Assembly (NCBI GenBank): GCA_902493375.1
Contig: CABUPH010000001.1
Span: 124,001 to 188,000 of the forward strand
Reading direction: 5' to 3'
From: an uncultured Collinsella sp.
Lineage (GTDB): Bacteria > Actinomycetota > Coriobacteriia > Coriobacteriales > Coriobacteriaceae
Length of the DNA stretch: 64,000 nucleotides
Shown here: in pieces, positions 33,700 through 42,117 of the stretch
How positions within the stretch are numbered: position 1 is the first letter of the stretch
Layout: each line of letters opens with the position of its first letter
Notes under the pieces: generated by a model
What the model saw: only the letters and a program-made list of their open reading frames with translations
Database searches by the model: none
Told to the model about the DNA's origin: nothing
Translations under genes and position numbers: made by a program

Positions 33700-34284
33700 T
33701 TACTCGTCAAGTGTTTCGATGCGGGGCTTGATGATGCCATATCCACCATTCTTACGGTGATACACCACATTGATGAGACCGGTCGTCGCGTTCTCGAACA
33801 CGTAGAAGTCGTGGCCCAGCAGATCGGTCTGCACCAGCGCCTGCTCCTCAGTCATCGGGGTGACGTCGATAACCTTCTCGCGGACGAGCAGGTCGTCCTC
33901 CTCCTCGGGCAGCAGCAGGTCGGCCAGATCCTCGACGCGCTCGACCGGCGCGACATCCGCGGCGCTGGCACCGCCCTGGCGGTTGTCCACGACCTTGGTC
34001 TTGAACTTGCGCAGCTGGCGGGTGACCTTATCGGCGGAGAGGTCGATGGCGGCGTACATATCTGCACCGTGCTCGGCAACGCGAATCACCGAACCGCGGG
34101 CGCGAACCGTAACCTCGACGATTGCCGGGTTGGGGTTCGAGGGGTTCTTCTCATAGCGAAGTACAACGTCGACCGTCATGGGCTCGATATCGAAAACCTT
34201 GAGCGCCTCGCCGATCTTCTCATCCACATGCGCACGCAGAGCATCGGTTACCGTCGTCTTGCGTCCAGAAACCTTGATATCCAT
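33700..34284 (-). CDS. hpf: Long-form ribosome hibernation promoting factor
   Basis: 194 residues from ATG 34282-34284 (GGAG six bases upstream). The N-terminal ribosome-binding domain begins MDIKVSGRKTTVTDALRAHVDEKI, followed by an acidic linker (about 108-140). The C-terminal dimerisation domain includes DLLGHDFYVFENATTGLINVVYHRKNGGYGIIKP. Long HPF dimerises 70S ribosomes into inactive 100S particles in stationary phase. It is a single gene. No sequence clue to regulation is seen. Confidence 0.93.
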   Translation of the reverse strand: MDIKVSGRKTTVTDALRAHVDEKIGEALKVFDIEPMTVDVVLRYEKNPSNPNPAIVEVTVRARGSVIRVAEHGADMYAAIDLSADKVTRQLRKFKTKVVDNRQGGASAADVAPVERVEDLADLLLPEEEDDLLVREKVIDVTPMTEEQALVQTDLLGHDFYVFENATTGLINVVYHRKNGGYGIIKPRIETLDE

Positions 34285-34501
34285 ACGTGGCTCCAATCTG
34301 CCTCGGGGACTTACTGTACTGGCTATGTACCCATTGCCGTGCATTTAATCACGCGGATTCCCAAAGACCCGAATAACGATTGCTTGATACCGCATACCGA
34401 AGTCTCGCACTTTTCTGTGGCAAAGTGCGCTATAGGAGGGAGCCGGCAACTTTGTATTTGGTCCCGAAAATTGGCTTTGACCTGCAGGTTTTATAGGGAT
34501 G

Positions 34502-34535
34502 AAAAAGCCGGGCTCCCCTATTGGGAAAGCCCGGC
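34502..34535 (-). terminator. Terminator of the lipoprotein gene
   Basis: GCCGGGCTCCC (34507-34517) pairs with GGGAAAGCCCGGC (34523-34535), with T run on the minus strand (34502-34506). Confidence 0.8.
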
Positions 34536-34601
34536 AGTGCGTGTTGAAACCGTGAAGAGGTATCCTTTCCAACGTATAGGAGACACCACCCCTAGCAATA
34601 A

Positions 34602-35594
34602 CTAGCTATTAAGCTTGTTAATGTCGTCGTCGGTGATGGTGTCTTCCTGGCTGGACGATTTGTCCTCGGAGGATGCGGTCTCATTGTTGGAATCGGAGGA
34701 CTCGCTGCCGGAGGATGCGGAGCCAGACGACTGAAGGTTGACACCAGATACTGTCTTAGTGGTGAGGTCGTAGGGCATCGTGCCATACCAGACGCAGTGG
34801 ACTGCCTCGAGCGTACCGTCGACCGTGATGCCGTCGAGGGCATCGCTCACGGCACGGCACAGTTCGTCATTGGACGAGGCGCCCGCAACACCAAGCGTCG
34901 AGGGCGCCTCGAGTGCACCGACATAGGAGATCTCGCTCATCAGGCGCGCAAGGTAACCGCCAGCCGTGGAGTCACAGATCACATAGTCGACCTCGCCGGA
35001 CTCGAGCGCCTCAAAGCACTCGTTGATGTTGGAGTAGGTCTTTTGGTTGGCGGTGATGCTCTGCTTAGCAAGCGCCTCCTGCGAGGCCGAGGACATCTGG
35101 ACACCCAGAGTAGACGTGTTAAGGGTATCGGTGGAAACGCTTAGCGACCCACCATCGCTGGTTTTACCGAACACGGAAGCGGCATCGTACAGGCAGGTGC
35201 CGAGCGAGCTAACGTCCCCATCCGTGGAGTTGGTCTCGCCGATAAAGATATCAGCCTTTTTGTCGCCGAGCGCGGAACCTGCCGAGGACGCATCGACAAA
35301 GGCGACCTTAAGGCCCATGCGGCTTGCGAGGGCGCGGGCAGCGTCGACTGCATACCCCGTGAGCTCGCCGTCAGCGCCCTGCATGGCCTGCGGCGCATCG
35401 GAGGTATCGAGGGCAACCGTCAGGGTACCGGGAGTGACCAGGGCATCATCCGACACCGTGGGCGTGACGGTCTCGTACTCGATCTGGTCGATCGTGGGAG
35501 TCGTGAACGTAGACAGCGGGTTGAACGCGCATCCGCTCAGGCCCAAAACGGCGATGACCGCTGCGGTCCCAGCACCTAACCGAGCCGCGTGCAT
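34602..35594 (-). CDS. Solute-binding lipoprotein (amino-acid ABC type)
   Basis: 330 residues from ATG 35592-35594, which has GAGGGG seven bases upstream. It has a lipoprotein signal with lipobox LGLSGC. The body resembles family-3 periplasmic binding proteins (LTVALDTSDAPQAMQGADGELTGYAVDAARALASRMGLKVAF, FEALESGEVDYVICDS). The C-terminal 45 residues are low-complexity Ser/Glu/Asp. No permease or ATPase is adjacent. The frame stays open a further 130 codons upstream (to 35993), including a proteinaceous stretch with WWEQSDIPRNARIVYDTEG, so an in-frame N-terminal extension cannot be ruled out. Confidence 0.8.
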   Translation of the reverse strand: MHAARLGAGTAAVIAVLGLSGCAFNPLSTFTTPTIDQIEYETVTPTVSDDALVTPGTLTVALDTSDAPQAMQGADGELTGYAVDAARALASRMGLKVAFVDASSAGSALGDKKADIFIGETNSTDGDVSSLGTCLYDAASVFGKTSDGGSLSVSTDTLNTSTLGVQMSSASQEALAKQSITANQKTYSNINECFEALESGEVDYVICDSTAGGYLARLMSEISYVGALEAPSTLGVAGASSNDELCRAVSDALDGITVDGTLEAVHCVWYGTMPYDLTTKTVSGVNLQSSGSASSGSESSDSNNETASSEDKSSSQEDTITDDDINKLNS

Positions 35595-36044
35595 CAAGCT
35601 GCCCCTCACCATGTCCACTACCCTGCCTTCTGTGTCGTATACGATCCGTGCGTTGCGCGGAATATCAGATTGTTCCCACCAGCTGACCTGGTATTTGACC
35701 CCACACTTGCGCACCGGGGTGTTTGCTCGGGAGGCCGCAGCCACCTTCACGACTGGCCCGCTCGCCCGCGAGGCGGTATTGCCCCAAAGAAAGTAGAACG
35801 GACGGTGCGGCTTACATCTAGGACGCGCCATGATCGCGCCGCGCGCACGCGGTCGCTTACGTGGATCCCTTTGACCGCGTCTGTCTTGGACTAGGACGGG
35901 CATTTCGTCCGTCCGCAACCACAGCCTGGTAGGAACGTAGCGCATTATAGCTAAGTTCAAGCTAAAGTTTAAGGTTAGGGGCGTCATTCGCATCGCGAGT
36001 ACAGATTTCGCAGGTCGGAGTGGGCTATTCGTGCCCCTGTGAAG

Positions 36045-36073
36045 CCCGGAGCTCCCCTATGGGGAGCTCCGGG
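36045..36073. terminator. Strong hairpin upstream of the lipoprotein gene
   Basis: CCCGGAGCTCCCC pairs perfectly with GGGGAGCTCCGGG around a 3-nt loop; no T run on either side. It stands between the lipoprotein promoter region and the inverted-repeat element at 36094. Apart from this hairpin I see nothing definite in 35,831-36,093. Confidence 0.6.
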
Positions 36074-36093
36074 GCACCCTTCCTAGGGTGCTG

Positions 36094-36310
36094 TGGCCAA
36101 AAAATGGCAAATATGAGTACTGTCACCAATTTAGTAACAGGCAGTTTTAGCCTCTCGGACAGATTTTGCGCTCAGTGTCGCCAACCTGATGCTTAGTTAT
36201 TCTACATTTGTTTATTATCTTCTTACTTTATGACGCCTCCGAGTCCTAAATTCCTTGATTTTGCTGTTACTGATTTAGTGACAGTACTCATATTTGCCAT
36301 ATTTTGGCCA
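36094..36310. repeat. 217-bp inverted-repeat element, 47-bp arms
   Basis: The left arm 36094-36140 (TGGCCAAAAAATGGCAAATA...) and right arm 36264-36310 are reverse complements at 43 of 47 positions. A related element is at 50699-50926; their left arms agree at 42 of 47 positions. The A+T-rich interior has TTTGTTTATTAT, which resembles TTTGTTCATTAT in the other copy. No reading frame is present. Confidence 0.85.
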
Positions 36311-36344
36311 GGGCATATGATTAACCCCCTATTTTCGACGTGAA

Positions 36345-37454
36345 TTAGACCGGCTTAAGCCCAAAACACGCCCGCAGCGTGTTAAGCAACGCCTCTTGCT
36401 TCTTCCTGCGGGCATCGACACGATTCCGGTACCGCTTTCGCATACGCTGGTGCATGCGCCATGCGAGCGCTTCCATCGCTTCCATGTCACAGAGCATTTC
36501 GTTGTTGACCGTCGCGACCTCGATTCCCATAGTAATCAAGCCCGTGTTGCGCTTTTCATCATGGATACGTCCCCTCCGAGAGGAATGGCCCAGCTCACCG
36601 TTGTATTCCAGGTCAAACCGGGCTGCCTCCTGATATGCATCGCAAACTGCATGGGGCATCCCCGAGATTGCCTGCGCACGGTCATCGAACTCGATCTTGT
36701 AGTCGGTCTTAAAAGGTCCGCAGGCAAACCCGCCATAGGAAAACGGAAGCGAAAACAGGGCGAGCATGATGCACTCCATGGGCGAGAGCAGGTTTTCCGA
36801 AAGATAGGGACACAGACGCAGCAGCTGTTTGGCCACATTCCCCTTGCATGTCGTAAGGTAATCTGCCAGGCGATCGGGCGTCAGCACCGGTTCGACTTCA
36901 AAGTAGCCCACGTCTGCTGGCTGGTCCTTGTCCTTTGCAAGTTTATTCGTAACAGGCGAGGTGTAGGGAGGCAGATACTTCCCGCGGTCGCTCAGTGAAA
37001 TCTTAGAGCACAGCTCCTGGGCCAGGGCAAACGCCTGGATGCAGCCGACCTCGCGCGCAACGGCAACACAAAGGGCCTCGGGAGATAGGCTGTACACCCC
37101 CGGTTCCACCTCTAGAATCGAGCCGGCGGGCAACCCGGAACACACGGACCAGCCTACGCCAGGCATGCGGCGGCGCTGCGCCGCAGATCCCACCAGCAAG
37201 CACAGATCTTCTTGCACCTCGCCACTTTTGGCTCCAATTCGCACCAAGTCAGGAAGATAGATATCCTCGGTCGAGGGCGACGACGTGCGCAGCACACGGC
37301 GCTCTTCATCGGGATTAAGGTCCTTCCAGCTGATATAGCCCATCTGCCGGCGCTCGGCGCGCATCATGCGCAGCGCTGAAGCGCCTGTTAGGATTACGGA
37401 AGCCGCTAGCTGTTCGCCTGTCGGCTCGTTGCGCCGCTCAATCTTCACTGCCAC
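36345..37454 (-). CDS. Protein with C-terminal PD-(D/E)XK/DUF559-like nuclease motif
   Basis: 369 residues from GTG 37452-37454 (AGGGG upstream). The longer frame to 37820 only shadows comF. The middle region is unfamiliar. Near the C-terminus, ARFDLEYNGELGHSSRRGR (Asp281, Glu283) followed by HDEKRNTGLITMGIEV resembles the D-x-E...D..R...L...G..V pattern of DUF559/Vsr-like endonuclease folds in AbiEi-related actinobacterial proteins. It begins just after the comF stop, so the genes are probably co-transcribed. A DNA-processing role is inferred from the fold and comF neighbour. Confidence 0.6.
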   Translation of the reverse strand: MAVKIERRNEPTGEQLAASVILTGASALRMMRAERRQMGYISWKDLNPDEERRVLRTSSPSTEDIYLPDLVRIGAKSGEVQEDLCLLVGSAAQRRRMPGVGWSVCSGLPAGSILEVEPGVYSLSPEALCVAVAREVGCIQAFALAQELCSKISLSDRGKYLPPYTSPVTNKLAKDKDQPADVGYFEVEPVLTPDRLADYLTTCKGNVAKQLLRLCPYLSENLLSPMECIMLALFSLPFSYGGFACGPFKTDYKIEFDDRAQAISGMPHAVCDAYQEAARFDLEYNGELGHSSRRGRIHDEKRNTGLITMGIEVATVNNEMLCDMEAMEALAWRMHQRMRKRYRNRVDARRKKQEALLNTLRACFGLKPV

Positions 37455-37464
37455 AAAACCACCC

Positions 37465-38271
37465 CTACCAAACACGTGCGATAGCAAGGCCATCGACTGC
37501 CGCAGCGCCGGCACGCTTGAGCTCCGCCGAGGCTGCTGCCATGGTCGCGCCCGTGGTGATAACGTCATCGATAAGCAGTAGGCGGCGGCCGCGCACGTCC
37601 TCAACCGTCTCGTACATGCCTTGGGCACGCTCGCGACGCTCCTCACGACCGAGTTCGCGCTGGTCGCCATGCCCGTACTTGACGAGGGCATCGAGCAGGG
37701 GAACACCCGACAGCTCGCAAAATGGGCGCGCAATGGCCTCCATATGATCGAAACCACGCCGCCGAAACGCTGCCGCCGTCGCAGGCACAAACACCACCGC
37801 ATCCGCACCGGACAGCACACCTCCTAAGCGATCGGGCGCTACGACCTGGGCATGCAGGGCGGTGTCGTAGAGCAGCTCCGCCAGATACGGCGCCAGGCGT
37901 CGCTCGCCCGCGTCCTTGTACGCTTTAATGATGCGCGGCAGCGGATGCGCATAGACGGAGCACGCCAGGCAGCGGTCGAGCGCCTCCGCCATTGCCGAGG
38001 ACGTGCCCTCGACCGAACACTCAGTGCACAGCAAATCCCCAAACGGGGCGCCGCATCGGGTACAGCTATGACGTGGGTCGATGAGCGTGAGCGCGGCCAG
38101 GCAGTCTTGGCAAATAAGCGCACCGGCGCGCTCGCAGCCGGCACATCGTGTTGGCGACAATGCCTCGAGTGCCTCGCGTGCCGCCCGCTCGGCAAACGGC
38201 AGCAATTCGTCCGCAAACGGTAGGGCGCCGGCACCCTGCAGACGGCTCAATTTGTTCAGATGGCTCTTCAA
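37465..38271 (-). CDS. comF: ComF-family phosphoribosyltransferase-like protein
   Basis: 268 residues. An N-terminal zinc-ribbon-like Cys set (CAGCERAGALICQDC, CTRCGAPFGDLLC) is followed by a type I phosphoribosyltransferase domain with the PRPP loop LLLIDDVITTGAT and FVPATAAAFRRRGFDH. ComF proteins take part in DNA uptake for natural transformation. Only comF is visible here, with no other competence genes, so uptake function is not established. The first gene of a two-gene unit with the PD-(D/E)XK-like protein. Confidence 0.88.
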   Translation of the reverse strand: MKSHLNKLSRLQGAGALPFADELLPFAERAAREALEALSPTRCAGCERAGALICQDCLAALTLIDPRHSCTRCGAPFGDLLCTECSVEGTSSAMAEALDRCLACSVYAHPLPRIIKAYKDAGERRLAPYLAELLYDTALHAQVVAPDRLGGVLSGADAVVFVPATAAAFRRRGFDHMEAIARPFCELSGVPLLDALVKYGHGDQRELGREERRERAQGMYETVEDVRGRRLLLIDDVITTGATMAAASAELKRAGAAAVDGLAIARVW

Positions 38272-38274
38272 GAC

Positions 38275-38310
38275 ACAACCCTCCCTACGTTCGGTCGCAG
38301 GGAGGGTTGT
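38275..38310. terminator. Hairpin between ricT and comF
   Basis: ACAACCCTCCCT pairs perfectly with AGGGAGGGTTGT around a 12-nt loop. It probably ends the tmk-holB-ricT transcript; it has no good T run. Confidence 0.6.
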
Positions 38311-38373
38311 TGATTCAGCGCTATGGTACCCCGACGCGATTGGGGCAAGGCTGGTTAAATCCGCTCGCGGGCG

Positions 38374-40074
38374 TTATTCGCCGGCAGGCGGTTGTGGTGC
38401 AGACGAAGACGGGGCCGAGCCCTCGCCACCATCCTGGCGCGGCTTGCGGGAACGGCGACGGCGACGGCGCTTTTGACCCTGGTCGGCCGAGCCCTCGCCA
38501 CCGCGATCCTCGCGCGGCTCGCGCTCGTCGCGAGCGGCGCCACGCGAAGCCTTGGCAGCCGCTCCCCCGCCATCTCCGGGACGACGGCGCGTGACCTTGA
38601 CCTCGCCATCCGAGACCTGATCGGCAACGGAGGGCACTGAGGGCTTCTGCTGCGCGCCCGAGGAATGGCGACGACGCGGACGCGGTGCGCGCTCCTCCTC
38701 GCCACGTGACTTGCCGCCCTTGTCGGCAGGCGCGTCGGAGGCCGAGGCGCCCTTGGAAGCGGCACCAGCCTCGCGAGCAACTGCGGCGCGGAAGGCGTCC
38801 TCGCGCTCCTCGCTCGACAGATGACGGCGACGACGGCGCGTGGGGTTCATGCCACCGCCGCGGTTTTGCTGCTGGGGCTGTTGAACCTCGCGCTCGCGAG
38901 CTCCGTTCTTGCCGGCGGCTGCGGCCTCGCCGGCATCGGCAGAGCCCGCACGCTTGCGGCGGCGACGGCCACCGGCGGTATCCTCGACCTCAGGCGCCTC
39001 GGCCTTGCTGCGGCCCTTTCCGCGGCCACGGCCCTCGCCCTGCCCCTGACCGGCGCGAGCATCGGATTCAGCATCGCGACGACGGCGCTTGGGCATCGAC
39101 GTACCGGCCAGACGGTCGGCGCTCGACAGGCCATCGCCCACGTCGACGCCGTTCTCGCGGTCGAGCTCCATAAGCGCCAGACGCATCTCGGGCGACTCGA
39201 TGCGCTCGAGCACGTCGCGCGTCACGCAGTCGGGGCGGCAGTTGCAGCCCTGCTCGGCGGCCTTCTTTTTGCAGCCCTCCGAGCAGGTCATATCGGCCAG
39301 GTTGACCTTAAAGACTTTGCCGTTCTCCAGACGCAACACCAGCTGCTCGCGCGGCGTGTCATATTCCTGGATACGCGCCTTGCCGAGCGGCGTATCGATG
39401 AGCGTCTTCTTTTTGGGCGCACGGCTCTTAAAGTCCTTGTACGCTTCGAACTCATAGCGCAGGCAGCACATCAGGCGGCCGCAAACGCCGCTGATCTTGG
39501 AGGAATTGAGCGGCAGGTCCTGCTCTTTTGCCATGCGGATCGAGACGGGCTCAAACTGTCCGCCAAAGCGCGTGCAACAGAGCTCCTGGCCGCACTGGGC
39601 ATAGCCGCCCACCAGGCGAGTCTCGTCGCGCACGCCGATCTGGCGCATGTCGACGCGAATGTGCAGCGTCGAGGACAGATCCTTGACGAGCTGGCGAAAA
39701 TCGACGCGCTCCTCGGCCGCAAAGTAGAACACGGCCTTCTCGCCGCCAAACAGGTACTCGACGCCCACCGGCTTCATCTCGAGGTCGAGTTCTTTGACCA
39801 GACGGCGGAAATCGACCATGGCCTCGTCGCCCTGGATGGCAAGATCGTCGGCAAGCTGCAGGTCGATGTCGCTCGCCACGCGCAGCACGGGCTTGAGCGG
39901 CTGACCGATCTCGTCTTGCGGCACCTCGAAGGGATCGGCCGTAACCAAGCCGATCTCGGTTCCGCGCTCGGTGGAGCAAATGGCATAATCGGCCTCGAGG
40001 ATATCCAGGTCCTGCGGGTCAAACCACAGGTCGCGCGAGGCGTAGGTAAACTTAACGGGTACGACTAACGGCAT
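38374..40074 (-). CDS. ricT: RicT/YaaT (PSP1-domain) protein with long basic tail
   Basis: 566 residues. Residues 1-310 are the PSP1/YaaT domain, with conserved Cys motifs CGQELCCTRFGG, GVCGRLMCCLRYE and CSEGCKKKAAEQGCNCRPDC. In Bacillus, RicT with RicA and RicF carries Fe-S clusters and affects RNase Y and mRNA maturation. The remaining 250 residues are disordered and rich in Arg, Lys, Gly, Glu and Ala (for example EGRGRGKGRSK and RKRRRRRRSRK), resembling RNase E/G tails and likely to bind RNA. It overlaps holB by ten bases in the conserved tmk-holB-yaaT order. Confidence 0.85.
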   Translation of the reverse strand: MPLVVPVKFTYASRDLWFDPQDLDILEADYAICSTERGTEIGLVTADPFEVPQDEIGQPLKPVLRVASDIDLQLADDLAIQGDEAMVDFRRLVKELDLEMKPVGVEYLFGGEKAVFYFAAEERVDFRQLVKDLSSTLHIRVDMRQIGVRDETRLVGGYAQCGQELCCTRFGGQFEPVSIRMAKEQDLPLNSSKISGVCGRLMCCLRYEFEAYKDFKSRAPKKKTLIDTPLGKARIQEYDTPREQLVLRLENGKVFKVNLADMTCSEGCKKKAAEQGCNCRPDCVTRDVLERIESPEMRLALMELDRENGVDVGDGLSSADRLAGTSMPKRRRRDAESDARAGQGQGEGRGRGKGRSKAEAPEVEDTAGGRRRRKRAGSADAGEAAAAGKNGAREREVQQPQQQNRGGGMNPTRRRRRHLSSEEREDAFRAAVAREAGAASKGASASDAPADKGGKSRGEEERAPRPRRRHSSGAQQKPSVPSVADQVSDGEVKVTRRRPGDGGGAAAKASRGAARDEREPREDRGGEGSADQGQKRRRRRRSRKPRQDGGEGSAPSSSAPQPPAGE

Positions 40075-41192
40075 TTCAGTGCCTTCCTGATATCGAACAG
40101 CATGACCTCGATGGCCAGCTGGGGAGTAACGTTTCTGGCGATGTTGTGCTCGGCGGTTGCGACCGCCTCGAGCGCCTGGGTGGCACCCGCAACATTCGTC
40201 GCAGCGGCAAGCCGACCGATCGTGTCACGCACGTCTTCGTTCACCACGTCGGCCGCCTCGTCCTGAAGTGTCAGCAGCACGTCGCGCATGAGCGTCCGCG
40301 CGCTCGCCAGCGCTTCCATGATACCCGAACGCTCGCGCGCGTTGAGTTCGCGCTTGTTGCGGTCCTCAAGCTGCTTCAATGCTCCACGCGACAGGTAGTC
40401 GGCATTTTGCTCGAGTACCTTTTCCTGCGTGGACTTGACCTCGGCGAGCGGCGCCTTGACGGCGACGATGAGCGACTTGGCGCGACTGAGCACGTCGGCC
40501 TCGTCGGCGGCAATGAGTGAGTCGATGGCACGGACCATCTGACGGCGGGCGTCCTGGCGCTCGGCGCTCTTAAGAAACTCGATGCCGCGTGTGGGGCTTC
40601 CCGCCACGGCGACCGCCATGCGGCAACGCGCGGGGTCCTGGCCGGTGGCGCGGCTCACGGCCTGCGCGGCGACGGCGGGCGACACCAGCCGAAACGGCAC
40701 GCACTGGCAGCGGCTCACGATGGTGGGCAGCATCACGTCTGCCGAGGTGCCCAGCAAGATGAACATAACGCCCTCGGGCGGCTCCTCGAGTGTCTTGAGC
40801 AGTGCGTTGGCGGTGTTGGCGCGCAGTTGCTCGGCACGGTCGATGATGTAGACCTTGGCCTTGGCGCGAATGGGTGCCAGCGGCACGTCATCGAGCAGCT
40901 CGCGGGTCTGGGCAATAAGATAGCCCGTGGCGCTCTCGGGCGTGTAATAGTGCACGTCGGGATGCGTATGCCGAGAGACGCGCACGCAACTGTCGCATGC
41001 GCCGCAGCCGTCCTGCTCGCACAGGAAGGCTTGGGCGAGCGCCCACGCGGCATCGAGCTTGCCCGCGCCGGGCGCGCCCAAAAACAGGTAGGCGTGCGAT
41101 GCACGGCCGCTGGCGACGGCATTGGTCAAAAAGTCGCGCACGCGCTCTTGGGTGTCGAGCTTGGCCAGCAGGCTTGCCTGAGCGGGGGCCAT
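40065..41192 (-). CDS. holB: DNA polymerase III delta-prime subunit
   Basis: 375 residues from ATG 41190-41192, one base after the tmk stop. AAA+ clamp-loader fold: P-loop-like FLGAPGAGKLDAAWALAQ, a zinc module CEQDGCGACDSC, IIDRAEQLRANTANALLKTLEEPPEGVMFILL and the TIVSRCQ sensor. The delta-prime subunit is part of the clamp loader that places the sliding clamp on DNA. It overlaps ricT at its end. The order tmk-holB-ricT matches Firmicutes and other actinobacteria. Confidence 0.92.
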   Translation of the reverse strand: MAPAQASLLAKLDTQERVRDFLTNAVASGRASHAYLFLGAPGAGKLDAAWALAQAFLCEQDGCGACDSCVRVSRHTHPDVHYYTPESATGYLIAQTRELLDDVPLAPIRAKAKVYIIDRAEQLRANTANALLKTLEEPPEGVMFILLGTSADVMLPTIVSRCQCVPFRLVSPAVAAQAVSRATGQDPARCRMAVAVAGSPTRGIEFLKSAERQDARRQMVRAIDSLIAADEADVLSRAKSLIVAVKAPLAEVKSTQEKVLEQNADYLSRGALKQLEDRNKRELNARERSGIMEALASARTLMRDVLLTLQDEAADVVNEDVRDTIGRLAAATNVAGATQALEAVATAEHNIARNVTPQLAIEVMLFDIRKALKCR

Positions 41193-41193
41193 G

Positions 41194-41877
41194 TTACTCG
41201 GCCTCCTTGGCAAGCGCGGCGGCGACAGCATCCTGGGGGATATCGAGACCGTACGCGCGAACCTGCTCGACCGTCTTCTCGAAAACTACCTCGACGGTCG
41301 TAGTGGCGTCGATGAGCTTTACGCGGTTTGGCTCCTCGGCAGCAATGGCGCAAAACCCCTCGTAGACACGCTCCTGGAATGCCATGCCCTTGGCCTCCAT
41401 GCGATCGGTCGCACCGCGGGCCGCCATGCGCAGCGCCGCCTGCTCGGGCGTGATGTGGTAGACGAGTGTGAGTGCCGGGTGCGTTCCCGCGACGGCCAGG
41501 TTGTTGGCGTCGCGCACCATCTGGCGATCGAGGCCGTCGGCAAATGCCTGGTAGCAGGTCGTGGAATCGTAGAAGCGGTCGCACAGGACCACCTTGCCGG
41601 CCGCGAGGGCGGGCGCGATGACCTCGTGCACCAACTGGGCGCGCGCCGCCTCGTAGAGCAGCAACTCGCAGGTGTCTCCCATCGCCGTGTTGGCGGGGTC
41701 GAGCAGCAAAGCGCGAATCTTTTCGCTGATGGCGGTGCCGCCCGGCTCGCGCAGGCTCACAACCTGGTAGCCAGCGAGTTCGAGCGCGCGGACAAGCAGG
41801 CGCGCCTGCGTGGACTTGCCGGCACCGTCGACGCCCTCGAGCGTGATAAAGCTATGTTGAGCAGGCTCAAAAGCCAT
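41194..41877 (-). CDS. tmk: Thymidylate kinase
   Basis: 227 residues. P-loop LEGVDGAGKSTQARLL, the DRX motif CDRFYDSTTCYQ and the lid-region Arg-rich segment are all present. It phosphorylates dTMP to dTDP for DNA synthesis. First gene of tmk-holB-ricT, with start ATG 41875-41877 after GGAAGGGGCTGCGCCC. Confidence 0.95.
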   Translation of the reverse strand: MAFEPAQHSFITLEGVDGAGKSTQARLLVRALELAGYQVVSLREPGGTAISEKIRALLLDPANTAMGDTCELLLYEAARAQLVHEVIAPALAAGKVVLCDRFYDSTTCYQAFADGLDRQMVRDANNLAVAGTHPALTLVYHITPEQAALRMAARGATDRMEAKGMAFQERVYEGFCAIAAEEPNRVKLIDATTTVEVVFEKTVEQVRAYGLDIPQDAVAAALAKEAE

Positions 41878-41951
41878 GGGCGCAGCCCCTTCCTACAAGG
41901 CGCGTAAATGCGAGTTATAGCAACCAAGCCATGATACCCCAGTGCTCGGCG

Positions 41952-42047
41952 CGTCCCCAATGGCTAAAGGTGCCTTTCCAAAGTTGCGGTGAAATAGGGG
42001 CTGATTGAAGCTCTGAGACCGCCAAACAGTCCCTATTTCACCGCAAC
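41952..42047. repeat. REP-like element with 17-bp perfect inverted repeats
   Basis: GTTGCGGTGAAATAGGG (41983-41999) is the exact reverse complement of 42031-42047, with a 31-bp interior. CGTCCCCAATGGCTA at 41952-41966 just outside resembles the tandem repeat at 1510-1550. The element fills the divergent gap between tmk and the zinc-ribbon gene. Confidence 0.75.
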
Positions 42048-42117
42048 GTATGATGGGGGATTTTGGATGCTGGGTATAATCGTCGTATTGCATTGAAATG
42101 TGGCGAAAGGAGTGGCA

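Noticed and set aside
37455..37820. Longer start for the PD-(D/E)XK-like gene
   Set aside because: The extra residues lie entirely within comF in another frame and look like a shadow; GTG 37454 has a ribosome-binding site.
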